Positions 26,563-38,988 of a stretch of 61,551 nt of DNA are shown one piece after another. The translations under genes were made by a program, and so were the position numbers. This stretch comes from Geobacteraceae bacterium (GTDB lineage Bacteria; Desulfobacterota; Desulfuromonadia; Geobacterales; DSM-12255): NCBI GenBank assembly GCA_013377075.1, contig JACABD010000016.1:2521-64071 (forward strand), given 5' to 3'. Every line of letters starts with the position of its first letter. The stretch's first letter is position 1. The notes beneath the pieces are model-generated. The model made no database searches and was not told the DNA's origin. It saw nothing but the letters and a program-made list of their open reading frames with translations.

Positions 26563-26780
26563 TGATGAAAAACATGTTGATAACCTGCTTAGTATGTTTA
26601 TAAGTAATTAAGGCTGTGTATAAATAAAGTTATAAACAAAATATTTAACAGATTTACTAACAGATAAAAGATAATTATTTCAGTTATTTATATATTATAT
26701 GGTCTTATCAACAACAACTATTACTACTTCTACTATTCTTTTAGTTATATAAATAAACAGTAAATAGGTTTGGAGGAACA
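26563..26780. other. Candidate oriC (dnaA-dnaN gap)
   Basis: This very AT-rich 218-nt gap holds five DnaA-box-like 9-mers: 26575-26583 (minus), 26595-26603 (minus), 26615-26623 (minus, TTATACACA), 26630-26638 (plus) and 26705-26713 (plus). A trinucleotide tract and a further AT-rich run come before dnaN. Together these are the parts expected of a bacterial origin: initiator sites, an unwinding start signal and a duplex that opens easily. Confidence 0.85.
26705..26738. other. DnaA box plus DnaA-trio-like tract
   Basis: TTATCAACA is followed 4 nt later by CTA-TTA-CTA-CTT-CTA-CTA-TTC (26718-26738). Its complement read 3' to 5' is GAT-AAT-GAT-GAA-GAT-GAT-AAG, five of seven units fitting the (G/A)AT DnaA-trio repeat described for Bacillus-type origins. 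An AT-rich stretch follows. This would be where DnaA loads on single strand and opens the origin. Confidence 0.7.
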
Positions 26781-27899
26781 ATGGAATTTACAATTGAGAA
26801 AGAGACATTTGTAAAGGCACTACAAAAGATCCAGGGAATTGTTGAACGACGTAATACAATGCCAATTCTTTCAAATGTTCTTATAGAAGCATCTGATAAT
26901 AATCTTACTTTTACAGCAACAGACCTGGAAGTAGGCATGAAAAGCAGTTATAAGGCCAAAGTCTTAGAAGAGGGGCGTATAACACTCTCTGCAAAGAAAC
27001 TTTATGAAATAATCAGAGAATTACCGGATGAACAGGTAAAACTTACTACTAAAGGTAATGACTGGGTCGATATAACATGTGGTAAGGCAAAATTCAGTAT
27101 CGTCGGTCTTTCACCAGATGAATTTCCTTTTTTTCCTAAAATAAATGAAACTGGATTTGTGACTCTTGATTCTTCTACTCTTGCCAGAATGATAGAGCAA
27201 ACTTCTTATGCAATCTGCCATGATGAAACTAAATATAATCTTAACGGCATCCTCTTTAAAATCTCAAATAAGGAAGATGGAAAAACTTTAGTTATGGTTG
27301 CTACAGACGGTCACAGACTTTCTGTATCGGAACATAAAGTGGAAGGAGCTGATTTCGATATTCAGGAGAAAGGTGTAATCTTTCCTAAAAAAGGAATTAT
27401 TGAGCTTAAGAAGCTTTGTGATGAAGAAGAGAGTGGTATAAGGCTCGGTTTTGTAGAAAACAGCATAGCGGTTATAAAAAATGATACGACAGTCGTTATG
27501 AGATTGGTAGATGGTGAATTTCCTGACTATACCAGAGTTGTTCCGGTCGGTAACAATAAGGAAATTACAATAAAGAAAGATATTTTTCTCCATTCTTTGA
27601 AAAGAATGGCGATTCTTTCAAGCGAAAAATTTAAAGGCATCAAGTTTGAAATAGCGAATAATTCAATTGTAATATCTTCGAGTAATCCTGAACTTGGAGA
27701 GGCTAGAGAAGAACTTGATGCTAAATACAGTGGCGAAAATATGGTTACCAGATTCAATGCACGTTATCTGATTGATGTACTTAATATCATAACAGAAGAA
27801 GAAGTTGTACTGCTTCTAAGAGATGAAATGTCACCTGCAATTCTAAAAAAAGCAGGAACAGATGAGTTAATGGCTGTCATCATGCCAATGCGGCTTTAA
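26781..27899 (+). CDS. dnaN: DNA polymerase III sliding clamp (beta subunit)
   Basis: A 372-residue clamp that forms a ring on DNA and tethers polymerases. It shows the three-fold repeat of the family. It starts MEFTIEKETFVKALQKIQGIVERRNTMP-like (Met-1 confirmed by GGAGG 5 nt upstream), has VATDGHRLS near residue 175 and ends AVIMPMRL, the usual C-terminus that lines the client pocket. It lies right after the candidate oriC and before recF, with a hairpin in the gap. Confidence 0.97.
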   Translation: MEFTIEKETFVKALQKIQGIVERRNTMPILSNVLIEASDNNLTFTATDLEVGMKSSYKAKVLEEGRITLSAKKLYEIIRELPDEQVKLTTKGNDWVDITCGKAKFSIVGLSPDEFPFFPKINETGFVTLDSSTLARMIEQTSYAICHDETKYNLNGILFKISNKEDGKTLVMVATDGHRLSVSEHKVEGADFDIQEKGVIFPKKGIIELKKLCDEEESGIRLGFVENSIAVIKNDTTVVMRLVDGEFPDYTRVVPVGNNKEITIKKDIFLHSLKRMAILSSEKFKGIKFEIANNSIVISSSNPELGEAREELDAKYSGENMVTRFNARYLIDVLNIITEEEVVLLLRDEMSPAILKKAGTDELMAVIMPMRL

Positions 27900-27934
27900 T
27901 ATTTACACACAACCATTTAATCACAAAACCAGTG

Positions 27935-27970
27935 AAGGTCTCTCTGTATTAATTCAATCAGAGAGACCTT
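27935..27970 (+). terminator. Hairpin between dnaN and recF
   Basis: A perfect 12-bp stem (AAGGTCTCTCTG and CAGAGAGACCTT) with a 12-nt loop, followed by a mixed T-rich run. It could partly end the dnaN transcript and lower recF expression. It ends 15 nt before the recF start. Confidence 0.6.
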
Positions 27971-27985
27971 TCGTGTTATTTAGAT

Positions 27986-29077
27986 ATGCTTCTAAAAAAA
28001 CTTACAATTAACAAATTTAGAAATATTGAAAGATCTGTTGTCGAATTTGACCGCAAATTCAATATTTTTTATGGACAGAACGGACAGGGTAAAACTAACT
28101 TCCTGGAATCCATATTTTTTCTTGCGACACTGAAATCATTCAGAAATTCTAAACAGAAAGAGATGCTTAAGTGGAATGAAAATAGTTGTTTGCTAAACTG
28201 TACGATTCATGATGGAAATATCGGGCATGAACTTTCAGTTTTATTTGAAAACAATACAAAACAGCTGAAAATAGACGATAAATCCGCATCAAGAATCATA
28301 GATTACTGTAAAACCTTTACTGTAGTGGCTTTTTGCCCTGAAGAGCTGATAATGATTAATGGCGCTCCTGATCAAAGAAGACGTTATCTTGACAGGGCTG
28401 TATTCAGCAGCCAGCCTGAATATCTTAAGACGTATCATGATTATTACAGGATTTTGAAACAGAGAAATCATCTATTAAAACAAAGAAGTTATATCGATTT
28501 AGATGCCTGGACAGAGCAGTTGGCAAAAAGTGGTGCCAAACTGATATTTGAAAGATCAAATTATTTAGCAAAGCTGTCTGAAGGTTTTGCCAGCTTTTAC
28601 AAAAACATCTCTGGTAGTGACGAAGAGGCAGGTTTGTGTTATCATAACTCCTCTTATAGAGACAGCTTTGCGCAGAATGAGATACAAGCTCAATTACTCG
28701 GTGAAATAGCCCTATCCTGCCGGATTGAAAAAGAGCGTGGAACAACCGTAGTAGGCCCTCACAGAGATGATATCGAGTTTTACCTTAACAAAAGACTAAT
28801 TCGAGAACATGGTTCACAGGGACAGCAGAAAAGCTTTGTCATGGCTTTAAAAATGGCAGAAATCGATTACTTGGGCAATATGTCAGGAAATGTTCCGGTA
28901 CTTCTTCTTGACGACATGACTGCGGAACTTGACAGCAGCAGGATCGATCACCTTATGAACTTTCTGGTTCAAAGAGATATGCAGGTTTTTATTACAACCA
29001 CAGACAAGGATTCAGTACCCCTTCCTAAAGGAAGAGAGTGCTCGACTTTTCTTGTTGAAAATGGTCGGATTGTTTAG
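27986..29077 (+). CDS. recF: DNA replication and repair protein RecF
   Basis: A 363-residue SMC-like ATPase that helps load RecA at gapped DNA. Walker A is GQNGQGKTNFLESI (about residues 31-44), the ABC signature HGSQGQQKSFVMALKMAE, and Walker B VLLLDDMTAELD. There is no clear ribosome site before the ATG, and a hairpin ends 15 nt upstream, both suggesting weak translation. The gene is AT-rich like dnaA and dnaN. gyrB follows after 12 nt. Confidence 0.95.
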   Translation: MLLKKLTINKFRNIERSVVEFDRKFNIFYGQNGQGKTNFLESIFFLATLKSFRNSKQKEMLKWNENSCLLNCTIHDGNIGHELSVLFENNTKQLKIDDKSASRIIDYCKTFTVVAFCPEELIMINGAPDQRRRYLDRAVFSSQPEYLKTYHDYYRILKQRNHLLKQRSYIDLDAWTEQLAKSGAKLIFERSNYLAKLSEGFASFYKNISGSDEEAGLCYHNSSYRDSFAQNEIQAQLLGEIALSCRIEKERGTTVVGPHRDDIEFYLNKRLIREHGSQGQQKSFVMALKMAEIDYLGNMSGNVPVLLLDDMTAELDSSRIDHLMNFLVQRDMQVFITTTDKDSVPLPKGRECSTFLVENGRIV

Positions 29078-31468
<2,391 letters not shown>

Positions 31469-31519
31469 TCGTAACAACCCGTACAATCTATTATTTCAGG
31501 GATTTACATAGAGGAATCG

Positions 31520-34096
31520 ATGCTAAACCAGACAAACAAGATATCCGTAAATATTGAAGATGAGATGAAAAAATCCTACATGGATTATGCCATGTCGGTA
31601 ATCATAGGCCGGGCACTTCCTGATGTCAGGGACGGATTCAAGCCGGTTCACAGGCGCTGCCTTTATGCCATGTACGACATGGGGAATGACTACAACAAGC
31701 CTTACAAAAAATCAGCCCGTGTAGTCGGTGATGTTATCGGTAAGTACCATCCCCATGGTGATACTGCTGCCTATGACACAATCGTTCGTATGGCACAGGT
31801 GTTTTCGCTCCGCTATCCGATGGTCGACGGTCAGGGGAACTTTGGCTCAGTTGATGGCGATTCACCGGCTGCTATGCGATATACCGAGATTAGGATGTCG
31901 AAGCTCGCCCATGAGATGCTGGTTGATCTTGACAAAGAAACGGTCGATATGGGGTCAAACTACGATGACTCCCTGCAGGAACCACTGGTTCTCCCTTCAA
32001 AAATACCAAATCTTCTGGTAAACGGCTCTTCCGGTATTGCAGTCGGTATGGCGACAAACATACCTCCGCATAATCTTAGCGAAGTAGTTGACGGGGTTAT
32101 CGCAACTATTGACAATCCGGCAATTACGATAGATGAACTGATGGAATTTATCCCCGGTCCGGATTTCCCGACAGCCGGATTTATCTATGGTAGAGAAGGG
32201 ATTATATCGGCCTACCGTACTGGCCGCGGCATCATCCAGATGCGTGCCCGTGCCAGGGTTGAGAAGCAGAAAAAGAGCGAGCGCGAATCTATCATCGTTA
32301 CTGAGATACCTTATCAGGTAAACAAGTCAAGACTGATTGAGAAGATAGCCGAGCTTGTTCGTGAAAAGAAGATCGAAGGGATTTCCGACCTGCGTGACGA
32401 GTCTGACCGTGACGGCATGCGGATAGTCATTGAACTGAAAAGGGATGAAAACCCGCAAGTCCTTCTCAATCAGCTCTACAAGCATACTGCAATGCAGTCC
32501 TCCTTCGGTATCATCATGCTGGCAATTGTCAGTAATCGCCCGAAGGTTCTGACCCTCAAGGAGACAATCCGCCACTTCATCGATCACCGTCGTGACATTG
32601 TTACCCGCAGGACTATTTTCGAGCTGAAAAAAGCCGAAGCAAGGGCCCATATCCTCGAAGGTCTCAAGATCGCCCTTGACTGGCTTGATGCTGTCATCGA
32701 GCTGATCCGCGCATCCAAAAACCCAGCCGAAGCAAAAGAGGGTTTGATGGAGGGTAAATTTGCCGATTCTGCATGGATGGAGAAATTTGGCATAACAGCT
32801 CCTGCCGGATACGGTGACAAAACCCAGCTTTCCGACCTTCAGGCGCAAGCAATTCTCGATATGAGACTGCATAGGCTTACGGGTCTTGAGCGGGAAAAGA
32901 TAATCGACGAATTTAACGAGATCCTCCGCCTCATTGCCCGTTTGAAGGAGATTCTCGGCTCTGAAACAGAGATCCTTGCAATTGTCAAAAATGAACTGCT
33001 GGAAATTAAGGAAAAGTTCGGTGATGAACGGCGTACAGAGATAATTGCCCAGACAGCAGAAATAACCCTCGAAGACACAATCGTCGAAGAGGATATGGTT
33101 GTCAATATCACTCATACCGGCTACATCAAGCGGAGCGCCGTTTCTCTGTACCGTGCACAAAGGCGCGGTGGCAAAGGCAAGACAGGGATAAAGACAAAAG
33201 ATGAAGATTTTGTTGAGCACCTGTTTATTGCTTCTACCAAGGATTACCTCCTCTTTTTCACCGATGCCGGCAAGGTTTTCTGGCTCAAGGTTTATGAACT
33301 GCCAGAGGGTGGTAGAGCAACCCGTGGCAAGGCCATCGTCAACCTGCTGAATCTCTCGGCAGATGAAAAGGTGACCGCAATACTTTCTGTTCGTGAGTTC
33401 AGTGAAGATAAGTTCATCATGATGGCAACCCGTCAGGGTGTTGTCAAAAAGACACCGCTCCTTGAGTACTCGCATCCAAGGGCAGGCGGGATTCTGGCTG
33501 TGAACCTTGATGAAGGCGACAAGTTAATAGAAGTTGCTCTTACCGATGGGAAACAGGATGTGCTACTTGCATCCAAAAATGGCAAATCAATACGTTTCCG
33601 TGAAGAGGATGCTCGCCCGCAAGGTCGCGTCACACGGGGTGTCAGAGGTATGACCCTTGAGGATGACGATGTTGTCATCGGCATGGAAATCATCAACGAA
33701 ATGTCAGGCTCAACCATCTTTACCGCAACCGATAACGGCTTTGGCAAGCGTACAGAACTTGGTGAGTATCGCGCACAGTCACGGGGTGGCAAGGGTGTCA
33801 TCACCATTAAGACAAACGATCGAAACGGCTGTGTAGTTGCCATTAAGCAGGTTACTGACGAGAACGACCTGATGCTGATCAGCGATCAGGGGAAAATTCT
33901 CCGTCTGCCGGTTTCCGGTTTCTCTATCATAGGAAGAAACACCCAGGGTGTTCGCCTGATGGTAACTGAAACTGATGAACGGATCGTTGCGGTGGCAAAA
34001 CTTGCAGAAAAAGATGAGTCTGAAGATGGTGCAGAGGACGAGTTTGAAGATGGTATTTCTGAGGCTGAGTTGGTAACGGATGACAGTGAAGAGTAG
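31520..34096 (+). CDS. gyrA: DNA gyrase subunit A
   Basis: An 858-residue subunit that cuts and rejoins DNA. The N-terminus has [18 protein letters not shown], the quinolone-region [17 protein letters not shown] (Thr at the position of E. coli Ser83, Asp87 equivalent kept), and the active-site Tyr in [10 protein letters not shown]. The C-terminal beta-pinwheel contains the GyrA box QRRGGKGK and an acidic tail, both typical of supercoiling gyrases. The HEAT-like gene starts 6 nt after the stop. Confidence 0.97.
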   Translation: MLNQTNKISVNIEDEMKKSYMDYAMSVIIGRALPDVRDGFKPVHRRCLYAMYDMGNDYNKPYKKSARVVGDVIGKYHPHGDTAAYDTIVRMAQVFSLRYPMVDGQGNFGSVDGDSPAAMRYTEIRMSKLAHEMLVDLDKETVDMGSNYDDSLQEPLVLPSKIPNLLVNGSSGIAVGMATNIPPHNLSEVVDGVIATIDNPAITIDELMEFIPGPDFPTAGFIYGREGIISAYRTGRGIIQMRARARVEKQKKSERESIIVTEIPYQVNKSRLIEKIAELVREKKIEGISDLRDESDRDGMRIVIELKRDENPQVLLNQLYKHTAMQSSFGIIMLAIVSNRPKVLTLKETIRHFIDHRRDIVTRRTIFELKKAEARAHILEGLKIALDWLDAVIELIRASKNPAEAKEGLMEGKFADSAWMEKFGITAPAGYGDKTQLSDLQAQAILDMRLHRLTGLEREKIIDEFNEILRLIARLKEILGSETEILAIVKNELLEIKEKFGDERRTEIIAQTAEITLEDTIVEEDMVVNITHTGYIKRSAVSLYRAQRRGGKGKTGIKTKDEDFVEHLFIASTKDYLLFFTDAGKVFWLKVYELPEGGRATRGKAIVNLLNLSADEKVTAILSVREFSEDKFIMMATRQGVVKKTPLLEYSHPRAGGILAVNLDEGDKLIEVALTDGKQDVLLASKNGKSIRFREEDARPQGRVTRGVRGMTLEDDDVVIGMEIINEMSGSTIFTATDNGFGKRTELGEYRAQSRGGKGVITIKTNDRNGCVVAIKQVTDENDLMLISDQGKILRLPVSGFSIIGRNTQGVRLMVTETDERIVAVAKLAEKDESEDGAEDEFEDGISEAELVTDDSEE

Positions 34097-34102
34097 GATT
34101 GC

Positions 34103-35656
34103 ATGGATAATCTCCAGAAGATAGATAGAAGTTTTAAAGAGCGTCAGGGAGTTCTTCACCTTCTGGAAAAACTGAAAAAGGAGAATATCACCTACGCTGA
34201 AATGGATGAGATAGGTTCACTTATCCGCAAAGTCGGGCGTTCTGCAGTGCAGCCGCTTCTTCGCAGGATTTCCCATGAGAAGAACGGTTCTCTCATATCA
34301 AAGTATACCTATCTACTCGATTTTCTCGACGACAGGTATTGGATCGATCAGATAGTTCATATTGCGCTTAAACGTCGTGACCTTGAAGTGGAAGGTAAGG
34401 CGGCGCTTTTAGCGACCCTTGAAGATTGCGGGATAGACGTCACTATCCCGCCCTTTTCAATGCTTTTATCTTCTTCGTCACTCTCTACAGAAGAACTTTT
34501 CACTAAGTTGATAGAAAAAGGAGAAGGTGGACTGACCTCTCTTCTGGAGCAGTTTGCCAGCATGGAGATGGAAGTCAGGCGGACTTTTCTGTTGGAGCTA
34601 GCCCCTCTTCCTGATGAGCGGATAGTGGGATTCCTTGAACTTCTCCTCTGGTTTGATAATTCTGACACCGTAAAGGAAGTAATTGCCGCTCTAGGTAGAG
34701 TAAGAGCTGAAGCTGCTGCTTCTGTGCTTTTGCAGTTCAGGCTTTATGCAGACCAAACAATTCACTCTGCCATAGATCAGAGCCTCAAAAGACTCTCCTT
34801 CGTAGGGGTTAATATTCCCGCCATGCCAGACAGAAAGGCGCTCCAGCCTTTTCATTCGGCTTACGCCAGTCCAGTTGACGGTAATGGTTTCAGGAATATT
34901 GTGATTGCAAGATGGCGCGAAGACGGAAATATAGATTTAATTGATCTGCATATGCACGATATTAACGGAGTGGAAGATGTCTGCGGTGAGACATCAATAC
35001 CGGTTGAGAAGTATGAAGAGCGTAGTTTGGACAGAGCAGGCCAGGAGCTGATTGAACCTGTTGCGCCAGAGTTTGCACTTGAGCTACTGCGCGATGGCCT
35101 GCTTAGAAACAGGGAGAGTGAGTACCCTTTGCCGCCGGAATTCATGCTGAGGCGTACGGTTTTCGATCCCCTTGAAATTACACCTGCACCATATATTCCA
35201 CCTGTTGCAGATAGGCCTTGCAAAGCTACGCCCGCAATGTTGGCACTTTCAAACAAGCTTTTTGAAGATGAGTTCTTTTCAGGATGGGCGATTGAGAGCG
35301 CTCTTGTTTACGATATTGCTGAAGAATGGCTTGCTCTGGAAAAAAGCACTTCAGTCAAAAAAATTGGAACAGAGTTGGAACGTCTTATCGAAAGGCTTTG
35401 CAAAGAAGAGTTCAAACCGAAGCTTGTGGACATTGCAAGGCGAATTACCCTTAATGCTGATTATCTTTCAAGAACAGGTGGCGATGACGAGCTTGTAAAG
35501 GCTGCTCTTGCAGCTGCCGGAAGTATCAGGGAGTTTTCACTTCCTTGTCATCTGCACCCTTTTCTGAGGCGTTTTGCCATGGAGAGCATGATTGTTGCCA
35601 GAGAGGCTCTTGAAGAGGGTTACGACATAAGGGATTATGAAGATGACTGGGAATAG
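34103..35656 (+). CDS. HEAT-repeat-like protein of unknown function
   Basis: A 517-residue soluble protein that starts 6 nt after gyrA and is surely co-transcribed with it. Its first half (about residues 10-240) is helical with repeating pairs such as SAVQPLLRRISH, GFLELLLWF and SDTVKEVIAALGRVRAEAAASVLL, which look like HEAT or ARM repeats. The second half has no family I recognise; it ends in an acidic EEGYDIRDYEDDWE. HEAT solenoids bind protein partners, so a link with gyrase or replication is possible but only by position. gpsA follows after 17 nt. Confidence 0.75.
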   Translation: MDNLQKIDRSFKERQGVLHLLEKLKKENITYAEMDEIGSLIRKVGRSAVQPLLRRISHEKNGSLISKYTYLLDFLDDRYWIDQIVHIALKRRDLEVEGKAALLATLEDCGIDVTIPPFSMLLSSSSLSTEELFTKLIEKGEGGLTSLLEQFASMEMEVRRTFLLELAPLPDERIVGFLELLLWFDNSDTVKEVIAALGRVRAEAAASVLLQFRLYADQTIHSAIDQSLKRLSFVGVNIPAMPDRKALQPFHSAYASPVDGNGFRNIVIARWREDGNIDLIDLHMHDINGVEDVCGETSIPVEKYEERSLDRAGQELIEPVAPEFALELLRDGLLRNRESEYPLPPEFMLRRTVFDPLEITPAPYIPPVADRPCKATPAMLALSNKLFEDEFFSGWAIESALVYDIAEEWLALEKSTSVKKIGTELERLIERLCKEEFKPKLVDIARRITLNADYLSRTGGDDELVKAALAAAGSIREFSLPCHLHPFLRRFAMESMIVAREALEEGYDIRDYEDDWE

Positions 35657-35673
35657 AGAGAAAGGATCGAAGA

Positions 35674-36681
35674 ATGTATAAATCTATCGGTGTGATAGGA
35701 GCCGGAAGCTGGGGTACAACCCTAGCTGATCTGCTTGCTAAGAAAATGCACAAGGTAACTCTTTGGGCATATGAGAATGAGCTTGTAGAAGAGATGCAAA
35801 GCAAGCGGGAGAACAGTATTTACCTTCCGGGTATCAGGCTTTGTGACAATCTGAATTTTACCGGTTCGCTAGAAGAGGCTGTCAGTAACAAAGATCTGGT
35901 TCTGTTTGTCGTCCCTTCTCAGGTATTAAGAAGGGTTCTGAGTGAAGCAGCCTTACATATAGCAGCAGATACAATAATTGCCAGTGCCTCAAAGGGGATA
36001 GAAGTTGAAACTTTAAAACTTGTATCTCAGATCTACGAGGAGATACTTGACGCAGAGCAGTTCAGAAGATTTGCAGTGCTTTCCGGACCAAGTTTTGCCC
36101 GTGAGGTTGCCCAGGAAATGCCTACAGCAGTAGTAGCTGCGGCATCGGATCCACATATTGCCAAAGGCGTTCAGGATATATTCAACTGTCGTTTTTTCAG
36201 AGTGTACACCAACAGTGACGTGATCGGTGTAGAGCTTGGTGGCGCAGTCAAGAACGTAATTGCCATTGCAGCAGGCATCACTGATGGACTTGGGTTTGGC
36301 TGCAACACAAGGGCAGCCCTTATTACACGGGGGCTTGCAGAGATATCCAGACTTGGACAGGCGCTTGGCGCAAGGGGGGAGACATTTGCCGGACTTGCCG
36401 GCATGGGCGATCTAGTCTTGACATGCACCGGCGATCTTTCAAGGAACCGTACTGTCGGTATCCAACTTGGACAGGGACGGACACTCACCGAAATACTTTC
36501 TGAAATGCGAATGGTTGCTGAAGGTGTAAAAACAACAGAATCAACCTGTCTTCTTGCCTGGAAACTCGGTGTAGATATGCCGATAGCATTCAAGGTCAAT
36601 GAGATTCTCTATAACAACAGGCCTGCAAGAGATGCGGTTATCGAACTTATGGCAAGGGATCTTAAAGCCGAAGGTTTCTGA
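35674..36681 (+). CDS. gpsA: Glycerol-3-phosphate dehydrogenase [NAD(P)+]
   Basis: A 335-residue cytosolic enzyme that reduces dihydroxyacetone phosphate to sn-glycerol-3-phosphate for phospholipid synthesis. The Rossmann motif GVIGAGSWGTTLADLLAKK is at the N-terminus. SGPSFAREVAQEMPTAVV and the catalytic Lys segment GGAVKNVIAIAAGI follow, then GLAGMGDLVLTCTG and RNRTVG. AAAGGA precedes the ATG. The acyltransferase plsC is also in the window, but on the other strand at 53.5 kb. Confidence 0.96.
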   Translation: MYKSIGVIGAGSWGTTLADLLAKKMHKVTLWAYENELVEEMQSKRENSIYLPGIRLCDNLNFTGSLEEAVSNKDLVLFVVPSQVLRRVLSEAALHIAADTIIASASKGIEVETLKLVSQIYEEILDAEQFRRFAVLSGPSFAREVAQEMPTAVVAAASDPHIAKGVQDIFNCRFFRVYTNSDVIGVELGGAVKNVIAIAAGITDGLGFGCNTRAALITRGLAEISRLGQALGARGETFAGLAGMGDLVLTCTGDLSRNRTVGIQLGQGRTLTEILSEMRMVAEGVKTTESTCLLAWKLGVDMPIAFKVNEILYNNRPARDAVIELMARDLKAEGF

Positions 36682-36696
36682 TTAAACTGGTGAAAT

Positions 36697-38988
36697 ATGA
36701 AGAGCGGTCTTACCATAAAAAGCAGACTCTTTTTTACCATTACCGCCATCCTTGCGGTTTCATACGGAATTCTCTTTTCCCTGTCAGTTCTAACCTTGCA
36801 GCGCTTTATTGATGATCAAACCGAAAAAGACCTCCAGTATTCCCTCAAATTTGCAAAAAACCAGTTCAGTGCCCGCCAGGAGCTTGTTGTAGAGGCTCTA
36901 AAACTATCGACTGTTACACCTTCATTTCGAGAAATATTTCAAAAAAATGATCATGCCGAACTTCGAAACGCAATATATCTGTGGGCCGGATCACTTGATT
37001 TTCTTGAAATGCTGACAGTCCTTGATTCCCGCCAGAATGTTATTGCACGAATTAACGGGCGAACTGACCACAATCCATTTCTTCAAACAGAACTGATCAC
37101 AACAGTTTTTGACCGTAAACAGCCAATTATAACTACCGAAATTGTGTCCCATGAACAGTACTGTCTTGAGGTAAAAAACGGAGTATGTCAGTCGCTTTCC
37201 GATAATCGGGATGTAATGGTACAGCTTATTGTTCTGCCGTTGAAGAATGATTCTGGAGATGTAATCGGCGCAGTTGTTGCCGGAGATGATGTAAACAAGG
37301 ATCCACATCTTCCTTACCAGCAGCAGAAAGTATTTGGAAAGACGGTAGAGATGCTTGTTACCCAGATGGGCGAGCAGATAGCAAGTACTATGACGGAATC
37401 TGCAGGCATTAGTTCAATTCTTGAGAACAGGGTACTTCAGGCGCTTAAAAGCGGATACTCATTTAGCGGTAAAACTGTTTTGAATGGCCGTCAGTATGAG
37501 ATGATAGCAGAACCGATTCATAACCATAAAGGTGAGTTTATCGGTTCAATCGCTGTTGCGCTAGGAGTTGACAGATTCAGCGGCCCGAGAAATGAAAATT
37601 ATACAAACCTTATAATATGCGGTTTATTGAGTCTTGGTCTGATATTCATCCTTGCCTATTTTACAGCCAGACAGTTTGCAGCGCCAATGAAGAGAATATC
37701 GGATGCCGTAAATGCACTTGAAGAGGGTGATTTTTCCATCAAGGTTCCTGAAAGTGGAATAACTGAGTTTAAATCTCTCGGTGAAGCATTCAATAAAATG
37801 GCCGAAACCCTAAGCGAAAGGGATTTGATGATAACGGCTCAAAACTCAGAGCTGGTAGCTCTTAATGAAGAGCTCAAGAAAAGAGCTATTGAGAGGTTTG
37901 GCGAACTGGAAAGCGAAACTGCTTTACAGAAATCAATGCTTGCCAGTATTGCAGATGGGATGATTGTTACGGATGGCCGCCGGATTATAATAGAAATCAA
38001 TCCCGCTGCTGAAAAACTACTGGGAATTAGCGCCGCGGAAATGACGGGTGCTCCAATTGCGAAAATCTGCAGAGAGTGCGGTCTGGATGAGTTAGACAGA
38101 TTAGTAAGTAAAAGCACTACACGCAGCATCTCTGATAAAGAGGCCGGGATTACTGTGAAGCATAATCGAAGGAGCCTCAGATTTACGGTAACTGTTTTAA
38201 GCTACAAAAAAGATGGCGAAAAAGGTTTGCTCATGGGAGTAAGGGATGTAACAACTGATGGAGAGCTTGACAGGTTAAAAAGTGGCTTCATAGCAAAAAT
38301 CTCTCATGAGCTTAAGACCCCGCTTACCTCGATGCAGGGGTCACTACAGTATATTTTAAAAAAGGGAAAATGGCTTACAGGAGTAGAGCGTGAAATGCTG
38401 TCAGTCTGTCTGAGAAATACAGAGCGTCTTACTTCACTTGTTGCCGGCATTATAGAACTTTCGAGGATCGAGGCCGGACAGATCAGCTTCTTACTAAGGC
38501 CATTGCAGATAGGTGAGGTGGTTCTCTACGCCCTTGAGGAGATAAAGGGTGCAGCACTGATAAAAAACATTTCTGTTGTTAACGATGTGCCTATGGATCT
38601 GCCCAAAGTAATTGGTGATTATGGAAGGTTGATTCAGGTTATGTCGAATCTTCTTTCAAATGCAGTCAAGTTTTCGCCTGAAAATTCGGTTATTACTCTA
38701 AGCGCGGCGACTGAAGACTCAATTCTGGGGATTTCGGTTGCTGATGATGGCAAAGGGATACCTGAAGAGGACAGAGGTGCTCTTTTCAGCACCTTCCAGC
38801 AAATGGGTCGACCCGAAGATGGTGAGTTCTGTGGAAGCGGGCTTGGGCTTGCAATTAGCAGAGAGATTATGGAAATACATGGAGGCACCATTTCGTATAC
38901 CCCTGGTACAGCGGGTGGTAATGTTTTTATAATAAAAGTGCCAATTTACGGAGAAGTCGATGGGATTCAACAAAATACTGATTGCTGA
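36697..38988 (+). CDS. Membrane sensor histidine kinase (Cache-like, HAMP, PAS)
   Basis: A 763-residue kinase with a TM helix (about 10-32), a periplasmic double-Cache-like domain (about 33-300), a second TM helix (about 306-326), HAMP, a coiled coil, PAS (about 410-520), HisKA with the phospho-His in ISHELKTPLTS, and an ATPase domain with NLLSNAVKFSP, DDGKGIP and GSGLGLAISREI. The signal cannot be told. The last 29 nt overlap the next gene, a receiver-kinase, making that protein its likely partner. Confidence 0.92.
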   Translation: MKSGLTIKSRLFFTITAILAVSYGILFSLSVLTLQRFIDDQTEKDLQYSLKFAKNQFSARQELVVEALKLSTVTPSFREIFQKNDHAELRNAIYLWAGSLDFLEMLTVLDSRQNVIARINGRTDHNPFLQTELITTVFDRKQPIITTEIVSHEQYCLEVKNGVCQSLSDNRDVMVQLIVLPLKNDSGDVIGAVVAGDDVNKDPHLPYQQQKVFGKTVEMLVTQMGEQIASTMTESAGISSILENRVLQALKSGYSFSGKTVLNGRQYEMIAEPIHNHKGEFIGSIAVALGVDRFSGPRNENYTNLIICGLLSLGLIFILAYFTARQFAAPMKRISDAVNALEEGDFSIKVPESGITEFKSLGEAFNKMAETLSERDLMITAQNSELVALNEELKKRAIERFGELESETALQKSMLASIADGMIVTDGRRIIIEINPAAEKLLGISAAEMTGAPIAKICRECGLDELDRLVSKSTTRSISDKEAGITVKHNRRSLRFTVTVLSYKKDGEKGLLMGVRDVTTDGELDRLKSGFIAKISHELKTPLTSMQGSLQYILKKGKWLTGVEREMLSVCLRNTERLTSLVAGIIELSRIEAGQISFLLRPLQIGEVVLYALEEIKGAALIKNISVVNDVPMDLPKVIGDYGRLIQVMSNLLSNAVKFSPENSVITLSAATEDSILGISVADDGKGIPEEDRGALFSTFQQMGRPEDGEFCGSGLGLAISREIMEIHGGTISYTPGTAGGNVFIIKVPIYGEVDGIQQNTDC

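Noticed and set aside
26640-26705. Possible small gene in the dnaA-dnaN gap
   Set aside because: Too AT-rich, many stops, and better explained as origin sequence.
32327-33475. A 382-residue open frame antisense to gyrA
   Set aside because: It lies wholly inside the well-supported gyrA gene, has no ribosome site or family signature and an odd composition; a shadow of gyrA codon bias.
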